From contig JAPEIS010000004.1 of the NCBI GenBank assembly GCA_029531795.1, positions 1,302,001-1,366,000 on the forward strand: a stretch of 64,000 nt of DNA. The letters run 5' to 3'. The notes under the pieces were generated by a model. It was not told where the DNA came from and made no database searches. It saw nothing but the letters and a program-made list of their open reading frames with translations. Below are positions 36,609 to 48,008 of the stretch, piece after piece (the stretch's first letter is position 1; each line of letters starts with the position of its first letter). The translations under genes were made by a program, and so were the position numbers. Origin of the DNA: Sclerotinia nivalis (Eukaryota > Ascomycota > Leotiomycetes > Helotiales > Sclerotiniaceae).

Positions 36609-38333
36609 ATGGAATCCTTGAGCGAAACGCAATGGGATTTGGTGATTGAGGGCACTGGTTTGAAGCATTCTTTGCTTGCCTTGTAAGTTAATTACTCTAT
36701 CAGTTTCGCCATGGACCTGGTTGCATAAGACGAGGCAATTTAAGAAGAAAACTAACTAACATAATAGCATGAAGAGCCCTCTCTCGTTCGAACAAGAAAA
36801 TATTGCACGTCGATAATAATGAATACTATGGAGACGACGAAGCAGCCTTTAGTTTGCAGGAAATAGACGCATGGGTGAAGCGGTCGCTTTCGCAGAACAG
36901 CACAACAAGTTTCAGCAATGCTTCCGCAGCATATGATTCTGCCCTCAAAGAGAAGTTAACCTTCTCCAGAGCATACAATCTCACCCTCTCGCCACAAATA
37001 ATTTACACGCGATCACCACTCCTCTCCGCCCTCGTGTCCTCGAAAGTCTACAAACAACTCGAATTTCAAGCTGTCGGTAGCTGGTTCTTATATGACGATG
37101 CAGCACTGAAACGTCTGCCATCAGGTCGAGAAGATATCTTTCAAGATGACAGTATCGATAATCGCGCCAAGCGATCGCTGATGAAATTCTTGAAATTTGT
37201 CGTGGATTACGAGAATCAAGTTGACGTCTGGCAAGACAAAGCTGAGATGGGATTGTCACAGTTTCTCGCGAATGATTTCAAACTTCCTCAGAATTTGCAG
37301 ATACTCATTGGAGCTTTAACATTGTCACTCGACACACTTGAGGGTACAAAAGTGGGATACGCGCTGCCGAGAATCCAAAGACATCTGACGTCGATTGGCA
37401 TTTTTGGTCCTGGATTTGGAGCTGTCGTACCTAAATGGGGTGGTGGTGCTGAAATTGCGCAAGTTGCGTGTAGAGCTGGTGCAGTAGGTGGTGGGGTGTA
37501 TGTTTTGGGGACTGGCATCCAAGATGAGAAGTGTATTGAAGATGACGGCACCACAACACATGAAGTCCATCTATCGAATGATGAGAAGGTTAAAACCAGA
37601 TACATTACTCGAATTAACAAAGACGCACCTCCTGCCGCAATAAGAGTTGCCAAAACTATGGCTATTGTGTCGTCACCTTTGGGAACCCTTTTTACTAGTT
37701 CAGTGGAAGGTTCTCCAACTTCTGCCGTATCTGTCATCGTTTTCCCAGCGAGAACTATATCAACATCAGATTTCACTCAAGATCATCCGGTGTATATCAT
37801 GGCTCATTCCAGCGAAACTGGTGAATGCCCTGCAGGTCAATGTTAGTATTATCCCTTCTTCTTTTCTGCTCAATCACGCATTATATGATGAACAAACTTT
37901 AAATACTTATCTACATTGTCTGAATTCCATTGAAGATAATACCTCTAACAGTCTGATAATGCTACCATTATTCTCAAATTATTTGACCTTAATTTTGTGG
38001 TACAAATAGCTAATGATGATTTCAGGTATCCTCTACGCTACTACTCTCCTTCCCGAATCTTTCACCACGCAGACTGGCAAATTCCTTCTAGAGGAGGTCA
38101 TCTCCAAGTTTCTCAAGACAACAGAGGGTGATGGCGGGCAAGTCCTTTATAGCGTATACTACGAGCAGCAAGGAACCGAGGATAAACTAGACCTCGCCTT
38201 CAATGATCAAGTCTTGAAGGATGTCGAGGAGGAGTGGAAAAGAGTATCTGACGAGGATGAAGAGTCTCTTTTCATGGTATTTGAAGAGCGGAATGGAATG
38301 GACGATGATGATGATGATGGCGCGGAATATTGA
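36609..38333 (+). CDS. mrs6: Rab escort protein (geranylgeranyl transferase component A)
   Basis: Exons 36609-36682, 36775-37841 and 38026-38333 give 482 aa. The first acceptor is the AG at 36773-36774; a nearer AG breaks the frame. Introns start GTAAGT and GTTAGT. The N-terminus WDLVIEGTGLKHSLLALALSR plus KKILHVDNNEYYG is the Rossmann FAD-like start of the GDI/REP family. SLQEIDAWV follows where REPs have their SF-x-L insertion. YVLGTGIQ and the acidic C-terminus (EERNGMDDDDDDGAEY) fit Mrs6. REP presents Rab GTPases to Rab geranylgeranyl transferase and delivers them to membranes. GDI proper is shorter and begins differently. The second intron is 184 nt, longer than most here. Confidence 0.93.
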
Positions 38334-39066
38334 CGAGTCTATCAAGGAGTTGTGGTGCCATTACATTGAGAGCTCATGAAGCGGTTGCAGACTCCATTTA
38401 CGAATTATGATATCATGACTTTTACACTGTACAATTGTCTTTATACCTTTATTTCTTCGCATGATGCTGTGCCTTTCCACTCCAAATAAACTCCTTATGA
38501 TGCCTTCGTCACAACCTCATGGTCACTAGAGTCCTAAGCTTCTTGCCTTTGCTTGTAATTTCACAATGCAAACTTCCCAGTCGGACGCGACAAATCGAGG
38601 TGGTAAACTTGCTCCTGAGGTTAATCGGTATGTACCCTCCGTTTCTAATTCATTGTACCTGCATTTGGTCGGGTGAGACTCGCCCCCAAACTTATGAAGA
38701 ATTCTCCTTTCATTCCGAATTATCAGAAAGATGGAATCGAGCCTCTCAGACTAGCTGATCCATCTAATTAGACAGAGCTTTAAACTTCGGCTAACCTTCC
38801 TCATCAAAATTACATGGTATTCATCTAGAACACATACCTAACCTTCATGATGCCAACCAAAACGAGTAGTTCAAAAACTTCCTTACCACAACATATGAGA
38901 GTGGATAACACAGATGGAGCTATTAATCAGAAGGTCGAATCCGAGGCAGCAATACTCCACGGGATGATTCATCTTCACTTCTCTTCACCTCTCTTCACCC
39001 ATCACCAATTACCTAGTACCCTCCTCAAAAACTTAGATCATACACTCCAAAATCCTTAACTCTGAC
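38334..39066. other. Spacer between the Rab escort gene and 5S rRNA
   Basis: 733 bp of 3' flank and upstream DNA of the 5S gene. No gene is supported. Confidence 0.55.
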
Positions 39067-39185
39067 ACATACGACCATAGACTGAAGAGAATTGGGCATC
39101 CCGTCCGCTCTGCCATATACAAGCTTCAGATCGGTGGATTAGTAGTTGGGTGGGTGACCACCAGCGAATCCCTACTGTTGTATGT
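39067..39185 (+). rRNA. 5S ribosomal RNA
   Basis: About 119 nt. The 5' end ACATACGACC pairs with the 3' end GTTGTATGT. The stretch GTAGTTGGGTGGGTGACCAC is the conserved C-box/loop region, and CATCCCGTCCGCTC is the conserved loop B-C region. Helix II is kept by CTGAAG pairing with CTTCAG in place of the more usual fungal pairing. A run of T follows directly, as expected for Pol III termination. It is a lone copy, as in fungi with dispersed 5S genes. End positions may be off by one or two bases. Confidence 0.95.
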
Positions 39186-40759
39186 TTTTGTTTTTGCATC
39201 TTTTGGGGTTGAAGCCGGGACGGGAGCCTTCTTGTTTTTTGGGTGAGTGGGGGGGGAGAAGATGTGTAGACGGGTGGATAGGTATGCTTGGATCAGATTG
39301 CGGCTGAAGAAGTTGAGAGGGGATCAGGATGAGTGATGAGTGAGGGAAGGGGAGGGGGAGAGGAATGCGGGTTGCGGGTTGCGGGTTGCTCCATGACGGG
39401 GAATATGTTTTAGAGAAAGATACCTTACATAAGGAAATATAATCGACCAGAACAACGAACTCTGAGAACCATTTTCATTCCACCACACATTCCCCTCCAC
39501 GAACCCTAGATAGAGTTTATCCCCCAAGAAAGCAATTAACCCCCCCCCCCCCCCCCCTTACCCCTTCATTTCATCTAGAGACTGTTTTTAGCTTGCGCAC
39601 GAGTATGATATAATCTTACTACTGTGGAACTACTAGGCACCACAGTAAAAATTCCCTCTCCCCGTCCCTCTCCCTGTCCCTCTCCCTACTCCTGTACATT
39701 TTTCCTTCCTTCCATCAAGTCGAGAATGAAATAACACCTTACAATTACCTCGAACTTTACTTCTCCTCCACTCTTCTCGAGAATCCTCAATCCTTAATCA
39801 TCAAACTCCTATATTATATATATATAATAATTTCCACTGTGCCACAATTTCCAAACCTTTTGGCGTGATCCAATTACTGGAAGTCTGTAACTCAAGATCC
39901 GACTCGAACCCAAATCCCAGCTCCAAACTCCACTATCTACCACATTACAAGGAAGGAGAGGAAACCCTACAATCTGATATAGGAAAAGAACCAAGAGATC
40001 TCAACGCAGCCTCTTCCTCAAAACCTCAAACCCCAACCAGATAAATGCAGAGCTGTACTACGAAAAGGATAATCCTTGATTCCATTATTTGATATGTTAA
40101 GAAATGGATAGATTTAAAGATCTGATTGATATTATCAAAGATGTATGCACCTGCTACCTATGCAGATAGTATATCCTCGAATTATATTAGAATTGGAGAT
40201 AATGATATATTTAGCACCCTTTTTCACAAACTAGGTGTGAATGGCATGCTTAGGTAACACTATATGAAATGAACCATCATGTCCAGATTTACATTTTGAT
40301 TCAAATTCACATCTCCTTTTCATAACACCCATTTGACACACATGAAGCACCAAGAACACTGTATATAGAAACAAGAAAAGCATTTTCAAATTGTGAAACT
40401 TAGGTATAGTAGTGTACAATTACGTTCCTCCTCCACCCCTTCATCACTAGCTCACATCATATCGGAAATGAACTCCTGATTCATTCATCCAAATTCTCCA
40501 TATCTATCTCAGATATGGAACTTCTGCATAGCACAAAATGCAAATAAAAAAAAGCTCGTTTCGGACCAAGGAAATTCTCTGTACCGTGTTCAATTCAAGT
40601 TTCTTCATCTATTCCCAAGAAGGGGAAAAATTGCAAACCTGCCACCTTGCTCTCTGGGAACTTTGCCATACTTTGCCTCCAGTTCTCCACGAGGAGTTTC
40701 TTGAGCTGTAGCTCTTTCTATTCTCCCATATCATATTCTTTCTTGTAGGATGTGAATAT
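39186..40759. other. Intergenic region between 5S rRNA and the pyruvate carrier gene
   Basis: 1.6 kb without a supported gene. It has three GCGGGTT units near 39366-39387, the long C run listed next, and CCCTCTC-type repeats at 39653-39695. The right end is 3' flank of the carrier gene. Confidence 0.55.
39540..39557. repeat. Homopolymer of 18 C
   Basis: Eighteen consecutive C in intergenic DNA. The exact length is at the limit of sequencing accuracy. Confidence 0.9.
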
Positions 40760-41804
40760 TTATGATTTAATAGCATCCTCAACCTTTCCCTTAACATCAT
40801 GACCGACCTCAGCCGCTTTGTCAGTGAGGGATTTTGTCTTTTCGCTGCGTTGATGCAAGAGGATACGGGTCACCTGGACGACACCGACCATGCCGAGGAA
40901 AAAGTTGACGGTCGCGAGGCTTTTCATTTATTAGTTTCGTACAAGGTGGGGGGAGATGATATTCGAGGGAAAGCACAAAGGAAGAAGGGAACATACAGAA
41001 TGTTTCTTGGCTTAATGATTAAACACCATCGAGTCCAGATGATACCAGTAGCAGTTAGAGCGGCGTTTTGGGTGAGAGAAAGTTTTTCGGCAGGACGAGC
41101 AAGATCAGAGATACCAGCTAAGACGAGCGCCCACTGATAATAAGTTAGTTATTGATCAATTGCTTAAAAAAAAGAAGTGATTTCAAAAGGGGGGCATTGG
41201 ATCGTTGAGAAGAGCTTTTTGGAAGCTTGGAGATTGTGCAAATTCCAAGCGTATAGTGGTGGAACAGCGCGGGGAAATGGAGATTTATATACCTTCATGA
41301 CGGGAGCCCTAGATTAGAGAATAGTAGTTAGCATAAATTCATATATATGGTTATGCTCCCTCCTGATCTTCAGGATCCCATGTCTTCATTTCTCAACATG
41401 AGCACCTGTCACCCATTTTTTCCCTCACCTTCCCCCTTCCCCCCTACTCCACCTTTCTTTCTCCTCCACAAACCAAGACTAAAACCAGACCAAGCACCCA
41501 AAGAAAAATCCCAAACCTACCAAAAATGCACAGTCTTCAACCCAATCGGACTATCCCACATCCTCTTGAACCAACTAACCTGCGCTGCAGTCGCAGCCGC
41601 AGCCGCAGCCTCTGTACTTTGAAATCTCTTGGTCTGCTTTCCCGCAAAACGAGTTCGTGCAAATGCATTTCTAATTGTTGAGTACTGGCGCGCAGACGAA
41701 GAGTTAGAGGTGAAAAAGCGGGATGCTGCTGAGGTGGAGGAGACGAATTTGTTGATGGAGGTTGGGTTGAAGCGCAGGGCGCGGGTGAGTGTTGAAGGGG
41801 ACAT
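40760..41804 (-). CDS. mpc2: Mitochondrial pyruvate carrier subunit, MPC2 type
   Basis: Four exons, 41804-41521, 41308-41293, 41133-40997 and 40919-40760, give 198 aa. Exon 2 is only 16 nt and encodes the APVMK junction. Residues 1-75 are a mitochondrial presequence rich in Ser, Arg and Thr and ending in a poly-Ala stretch. The carrier core follows: SPIGLKTVHFWAPVMKWALV, AGISDLARPAEKLS, QNAALTATGIIWTRW, IIKPRNILLATVNFFLG. These three hydrophobic helices and the WTRW and KPRN motifs match MPC2-type subunits. It works as a heterodimer with MPC1 in the inner membrane to import pyruvate. The long presequence sets it apart from the short yeast Mpc2. Confidence 0.93.
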
Positions 41805-42426
41805 GGTGAGTTATTTGTTGTGTGAGATTGTGGTGAGGTGTGAGCTGGTGTTGATAGATGGTAGATTGGTCTGGAGGTGGATGGATATAACCGTTGCTAC
41901 TCCGGAGTTAGTATTGGTATAAATTCATTCACCCCATCTAATATATCTCCCAAACTTCACCTCTCCCAATCTCCCTTGAGTATAGCAAAGTTGAAATAGG
42001 AATTAAATAAAGATAAGAAATTTACTACTCACACTTTAATCCGTCAATTTACTCAAATTCAAAAATCAACCAAAATATCCAGCTCTTTTGGCTTGTCAAA
42101 CTTTGTTGAACACTTTCCTGATGTCGGAGTCCGTCCGGAGGGTGGCATGGGGTGGCTGGTGAAATTATGTTTGGTAAATCTTGCACAAAGGGATTTTGTG
42201 TTGTGGCTGAATTCATTAATTGATTCCTCAATGAACAAACTTCGACACAATTACGTGAACCAGTAGAAACCTAAAACGCATTATCAATGTCCGGATAGCT
42301 TCACTGAAGCTAGTCCAGCGATGAACAATTAATTGACTTTCCACATACGATACTGCACAGCCGTGACAAAGAAAAGGATAATAGAAGAGGGATTGTTTCG
42401 GAAAGGAAGAGAAGATATCCATCAAT
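41805..42426. promoter_or_regulatory. Shared divergent promoter of mpc2 and ndufa2
   Basis: 622 bp separate the two start codons, and both genes are transcribed outward. Both promoters and 5' leaders must fit here. I see no clear TATA pair or named operator. Confidence 0.55.
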
Positions 42427-43170
42427 ATGTCGGCCAAATACGCATTCTCGCAGACTTTGAAGGAAGTCAGGTTTTTATTTTGTCAGACGGGTGCTCATAG
42501 TGATGCTACTAGGTATGATTACGCCTCCTTATCCTTCTTTCCGCGTAAAGGCACTTTCTCCTCTTTCGATGCTTCCTACATCCCCCCATATTCCCCCACG
42601 TCTCAGTTAGATAACTACAATACTGCAAGGCCGAATCTAACAATCCCTCCAGATCATTCCTCGCAGGAACATACCCAACGATGAAAAAGCACAATCCAAA
42701 TACACCAATAATGTTGAGAGAGGCGGCGGGTACACAACCGAAGGTTTATGCACGATATGAGTTTGGAAGGGAGGTTAGTGAGGATTTAGCTGGTAGGTTG
42801 ATCTTTGATTTGTGATTTATGATCTATGGTTTCTTGGGTGTTTCTTGGAGGGGCGGAAAAAGAGAGTGCTGAAGTACGAGGGGCGCAATGGGAAGGGCGG
42901 GAGATTGGAAGATACGTGAGGATAAAGGGAAAGGTTTAAGCTGTGTGTTGTAAAAAGTGTACAAGCTGAAGCGGGGTGAAGAGAAATGGCTATGAGTTGG
43001 GATGCACATTGCGGCTGAGGGCTTGGATTGTCAATTGGACTGGGATGAGAAAGAATGCCGAACGAACAGGATCTATCGTACTCAACCAGAAGAAAAATGC
43101 TAACACTATCCCAACAGGACTGTCAGATAAAGAAATCGAAGAAAAGGTCACAGGATTAGTCAAGCAATAA
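42427..43170 (+). CDS. ndufa2: NADH:ubiquinone oxidoreductase B8/NDUFA2 subunit (10.5 kDa)
   Basis: Exons 42427-42512, 42653-42792 and 43118-43170 give 92 aa. Introns start GTATGA and GTAGGT and end CAG; the second is 325 nt and has a CTAAC branch site. Motifs are the start MSAKYAF, then LKEVRFLFCQTGAHSDATR, YPTMKKHNPNTPIMLREA, PKVYARYEFGRE and the end LSDKEIEEKV. This is the small thioredoxin-fold accessory subunit of complex I on the matrix arm. The length matches the family. An in-frame GAG/GTTAGT site at 42774 is an apparent donor, but using it would drop SEDLAG and shift the frame. Confidence 0.95.
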
Positions 43171-44140
43171 GTAGGAGCTCTCTAGCAAGATCACGGTTAC
43201 GGAACTATCAAGCGGGAGTCGTGGATGGAATCATGAAATGAGAGTCTTCTAATGGACAAAGAAAGTGGAAGCAAGGAGTCGTTGTACATATCCCGTGGAT
43301 GAGACGAAGACAGAGCTCCGGAAAGAGGTGCTAAATAAGCATTATGTTATGAACTCATGAGATGTAAACTAGGATGTTTTTGGGGGTTATCCTGGGGAGG
43401 AAGATCTGAGATGTGTGGTGTCGTTTGTAGATGGTAGGATATAAGTATATCCCCGTCATTTCCAATTTCCATTCCCCCCGCATCCACGAGGACTAGGAGA
43501 CTAATCACCGCCATATCCCCTTAATCCTCCAACCTCATATATCTCCTACCACTGAAAATATCAACCATTCTGCATGTCCACTCTCTGTAGCATTTCACAT
43601 GTTACACATACCAGCGTTTCCACGTGCAAGTAGTCGCATAAAACACCAGCTCAATACGCCATTTGAACTCCCTTTTCTGTTCCGTGACTTCACCAATATG
43701 ACATATACGTATCAGCCTCTATATCTGATGATCAGATCTTCTCCTGGATGCGAAATGCATGTAAAATTGTAAACACCGATATCGCAGTTGGAGGGGTCAC
43801 GGGTGTCGAGGCTGCTGGAAAAGAGTGAAAGAGACAATTTATGTCATAGGTTCGGAGTCTTCGGTTACTGGGGACCAAGGGATTTGGTGTCTCCGAGCAA
43901 TATAATAGCATCTGTCTCACGGCCAGGTGATGTGCGTTTTCAGAGAGAAAACCACAGAAAATAGCCATCAAAAAACACCCATATACTTAGAGTAGAGATC
44001 TATGTCGTATTCTCCATCTTTTCTATATAACCATCTAGCCATCTAATCTATAACCCATGCACAATATCTCGCTCGCAAATTTTTATCATGTGTATGTATT
44101 GGTATCGTATCAACGTTATTCTTCCCCTTCCCATCAAAAC
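43171..44140. other. Spacer between convergent ndufa2 and peroxiredoxin genes
   Basis: 970 bp, mostly 3' flanks. No gene is supported. Confidence 0.55.
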
Positions 44141-44777
44141 CTACAACTTGCTCAAAACAGCGTCGGCGCCAGAAACCGTCACCTCTCTTCCAGGCTCCTT
44201 CTCTGCATATACAATCTTTCCATTATCAATGATGAGGGCGTAACGACCGGTACGTTCGCCGGCGGTCCATCCGAGGAGCTTGGAGAAGGCGCAGTCGGTG
44301 TCGGAGAGGAAGAGCTGTGGGGTGTAAAGATTAGTGAAGTTCTGGAGTATTTATAGGAGGGGTGAAAGGTAGAAGGAGAGGAGCATACGATATCCTCATT
44401 GTGAATTCCATTTGCCTTTCCCCATGCACTCATAACGAAAGGATCATTATAGGCAATGGTAGCCACTACATCAACACCCTTCTCGCGCAAAGCGGGAAGG
44501 TTGGCAATATAGCCTGGCAAATGTGATGCGCTGCAGGTAGGGGTAAAAGCGCCCGGAAGGGAAAAGACTACGACTTTCTTGTTGGCCCATTCTGTGGGTG
44601 GTTAATAAGAGCTTGAATGAAGCTGTGGGAAGGGAAAAACTAGATACCTTTGGATGCATTGTATAAAGTTGGTATTCCACAAGCTTTGATATCTTCATTT
44701 TCGGGAGAAGGGGCGATCCAGCCGAACTTAATGCCTTCTGGGAGAGAATCACCGAGTTTCAAGGTTGCTTCAGCCAT
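44141..44777 (-). CDS. Peroxiredoxin, Prx5/Asp f 3 type
   Basis: Exons 44777-44648, 44591-44389 and 44314-44141 give 168 aa, the usual length for the fungal Asp f 3 group. Introns start GTATCT and GTATGC and end CAG. The peroxidatic Cys63 is in [18 protein letters not shown]. Cys33 and Cys119 (SDTDCAF) are further cysteines; which one resolves is not clear from sequence. [19 protein letters not shown] completes the fold. It reduces hydroperoxides using thioredoxin. There is no clear presequence and the C-terminus (LSKL) resembles a PTS1 peroxisomal signal, so cytosol and peroxisome are both plausible. Confidence 0.94.
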
Positions 44778-46132
44778 TTTGATATATGTGAGGTTGGTTT
44801 GTATGTATGTGTATGTATGTGATTGATATTGCTTGATATTGAGAGTAATTATATGAGTTGCAGGAAAAGAGAATAGAAAAGGAAGGTAACAACGAGACAC
44901 TTTCCTACCTATATATAAATACTACTTCCCAACTTTACCCGTATTCGGAGTCATTCACTTATATTTTGCTGTTCAAGCACATTCCACCCCACCACTAGCT
45001 CCCTTCCAAAATATTCACTTTATTCACCTTGGTAGGATAATTCACCCCACTAAAAGCATCAATCCCTAGCTCTGATTCGTCCTTGATGTTGAAAAAGTAT
45101 CCATAATTTCCATCATTTTATACTGTGCTGACTGCATTCTCTGGGACTATCTGGACAATTTTGTGTTCCTGAAACTAGACCACCGTTGATTTCAAAGGTG
45201 CGATGTGTTTACGTCAGCTTGCTTGCATAATCGTGATGTTCTAGATTTTTGGGGGATGCTGGCCTTCTGTATGCTGACAGGACCGTACGGTTGGTACGAT
45301 CGACTTTCAGGGTGTGGTTACTGTATTTTAAGCGCTGATGCGGAAGGAATCGATGTTCCATCACTAAAAACAGGGGCTAGGTTCTGGTGAAAATATTGCG
45401 GGTTATTGTAAAATCTTCAAGAATATAAAGTGATTTAAAGCAAGAACTTGGAATCCCGAGGTCATTTCAACATCTAGACAAGAAAGACGGGAAGTGAGTG
45501 ATTTTTAACCGGGCTGACATCAAAGCAAAACTAAAACTATTGAAAATCCTGATCAGTATCACAATCGAAATCAACTCTTTGAATACTAGGTAGTTTTCTC
45601 TATAGTTAAATCGATATTCAGTAAGATCCAAAATGAAAGTAATTGAATCGACAGCCACAAAGTCTCTAATATGAAAAGCTTACGCCGAATAGGAAGTCGA
45701 GGTTTCCGTTCCCCGCAATTGGGGGAGGCTTTTGCCGTGTTCGGAATTTTATCAGTAAATCAGGGGAGAGCAACCGGGCTTTCGGTGATTGAAGAATATC
45801 TAGCCGCCTTTAAAAATATCTCACCAGTGTAATATCAAACTAGTTATGATTTTGGAGGCTATCCGCCCGGGAGTAAGAAGGGATTGAAGACTCTGTGAAA
45901 GGTTGGGAAAGCATTTGAGGTTGTCGTTTGTCCGCAGTGGTAAGGTTACTGAGGGAGGGATAAAGATGGGCTGAAAGAAACATACATAACTCGTGGTTGA
46001 GCAAGGTCGATAGTAATCAAGTGTGCATATGCATCTACATCCTTCAAAGACCTGCCCCTCATCTGATACTTATATATTCGTACTTCATCATCCCCAATAA
46101 CCGGAGTGATATTTTCTCTCAATAAAATCAAC
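44778..46132. other. Divergent region between peroxiredoxin and DUF1348 genes
   Basis: 1.36 kb holding both promoters. A TATG/TGTA-rich run lies in the peroxiredoxin leader near 44790-44820. No gene is supported. Confidence 0.55.
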
Positions 46133-46706
46133 ATGACATCAGCAACCAAACCACCCGTTCCACCTTTCACTGAGGAGACTGCTCGGATCAAGGTCAAAGC
46201 TGCACAGGATGTGTGGAATACAAAGTACGTGATGATCCTCCATATTACTTGATAATCGTCCGATGATCAATTGACGTACTTTAGAAATCCTCATGTGGTA
46301 AAGAATGCATATACTGAAGATTCCATCTGGAGAAACCGCGATACATTCATCCGAGGCCAGGATGAAATCGTAGAGTTCTTAAGCAAGAAATGGGCAAAGG
46401 AAAATGGTTATAGATTGAGGAAAGAACTATTTGCATTTACGGAGAATAAGGCATGTTTTCTGGTGATGGCTGGAAAAGGGTTGCTAATGACTCGAATAGA
46501 TAGCAGTACAATTCTGGTACGAATTTCATGATGAAGAAGGTCAGTGGTGGAGATGTTATGGCCTTGAAGATTGGACTTTTGCGGATGATGGGAGGATGAG
46601 GAAGAGACAGATGAGTGGGAATGATGTTAAGATTGCGGATGAGGAGAGGTGGTTTAAGGATGGGGTGGATGTTAATGAAGTTGAGATTTCGGAAAAGCAT
46701 TGGTGA
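46133..46706 (+). CDS. DUF1348 (SnoaL/NTF2-like fold) protein
   Basis: Exons 46133-46224, 46285-46450 and 46500-46706 give 154 aa, the usual size for this family. The second intron (46451-46499, 49 nt) has a GC donor (AAG/GCATGT) and a TAG acceptor with a CTAAT branch site. Reading through it would put unrelated residues in place of the conserved core. Family landmarks are KAAQDVWNTKNP, YTEDSIWRNRDTF, RGQDEIVEFL, KKWAKENGYRLRKELFAF, then AVQFWYEFHDEEGQWWRCYG and a C-terminal EKHW. The fold is a cone-shaped barrel; the substrate is unknown. It is found widely in bacteria and fungi as a stand-alone protein. Confidence 0.92.
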
Positions 46707-48008
46707 AATGATAGATGATATATTTTGAGGAAAGTGGCAGTTTTCAAGTATTAATTGGAGGCGCTGAGTCTAGTATTGTTGTCGGTGGTGATTATGTAAC
46801 TCAAAATAAGAATTTATCCCTCCACACTCCACATTCAAATCGTGCATCGTTTCCCAGATCTCTTTGTTTCTTGTCATTTTTTTATATCTCCACCCGAGGT
46901 TATGGTCAACATATGCTCGTGTCGAATGACTCGGAGTAAACACCAGTAGCAAATTTTCACACGACCTTCACAGTAACAAAGTTGATGGCTTCCGCGTCTT
47001 CTTCTTGGTCTATTCCTCCTTAATGCAACCCTCGCAAAATTAAGTGCACCCCAACTCTATGAATACCATCAGATCGGAGATCTATTCAATATTTGGCCTG
47101 GATGGTTTTAAGCATAGCCTCAACCTTTTGGAAGGGTCAGCTCCCGCTCAGCCGGCTCAGGGATATTCGAAGTGGGCCTCTGTCAAATTGTCAATACTAC
47201 CCAAGGCTTGCTATTTTGATTTTTGAAGCTAAACTAGCCTCAGATGCTGCGTGTATCCCTCATGGTCTTTAAAGTCCCGTCGCATGAATCCTCCAATGAG
47301 CATGTTGAAACGTATTATTAATCTTTTCTAGCTCAAAGAAAACTTCTACTTGGGCCACCAATTGGCCAGTCACGTAACCGAGCGTATCTAAACTAAATAC
47401 TTTATATCGAGAAGTTACAAGTGGAGCCGAGAGCTACTTTATTACTCTTCGAGGCTTGCCCTGGGCACAAAGATCACTGCTGTGGCTTTTTTCTTCAAAG
47501 GCCACCAATGGGCTAAAGGCTTGCTTAGAGTTAGTCCTCATTCACTCTATCCGATCGATTGGAGCTTGAATGAGAAAATTTTACGCCAATATGGGGTTCG
47601 AGCATTGAACGGCAAGCAAATCTCAACCATCATATGCGTGCAAGTAAAGAGGCTTGCTTGGTGGCCAAGTGGGCATACCCTGTTCAGCCGTGAAAAGTAC
47701 CTTCAAAAGGATATAATAGAACAATAAACCGCTTCTTCTCTCTCACGCAGTTTCAAGCCCTATTGATTCACAGATATTGGTGTGAAGTTGTTCAATCGTT
47801 TCAATACATCCACGACAGTTACCCGTGTACCTTCCTTCCAATCCTTCGGTGCCTTCTCTTTTCATATCGATTCCCTCTTTCCCTTGGTCTGACGATACTT
47901 TCATAAAACGCTAGTTCTGTATATTCTTTCTCCAGATTATTGTTTCACTGTTTCAGATTTTCACCTACATAAGTTGGCTACCTTTTTGGCACTCATCAAA
48001 TTGCAATC
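46707..48008. other. Intergenic region upstream of the RGS gene
   Basis: 1.3 kb. GGCCACCAA appears at 47343-47352 and 47500-47508 and, inverted, at 47658-47668, but no element boundary was found. No gene is supported. Confidence 0.5.

Noticed and set aside
39880..39960. A tRNA gene on the minus strand, suggested by GGTTCGAGTC
   Set aside because: No cloverleaf with a matching acceptor stem and anticodon arm could be formed.
41347..41922. Plus-strand frames over the pyruvate carrier gene
   Set aside because: They are antisense to a well-supported four-exon gene.
47340..47670. A miniature inverted-repeat element, from GGCCACCAA in both orientations
   Set aside because: The matching stretches are only 9-12 bases, with no target-site duplication or clear ends.
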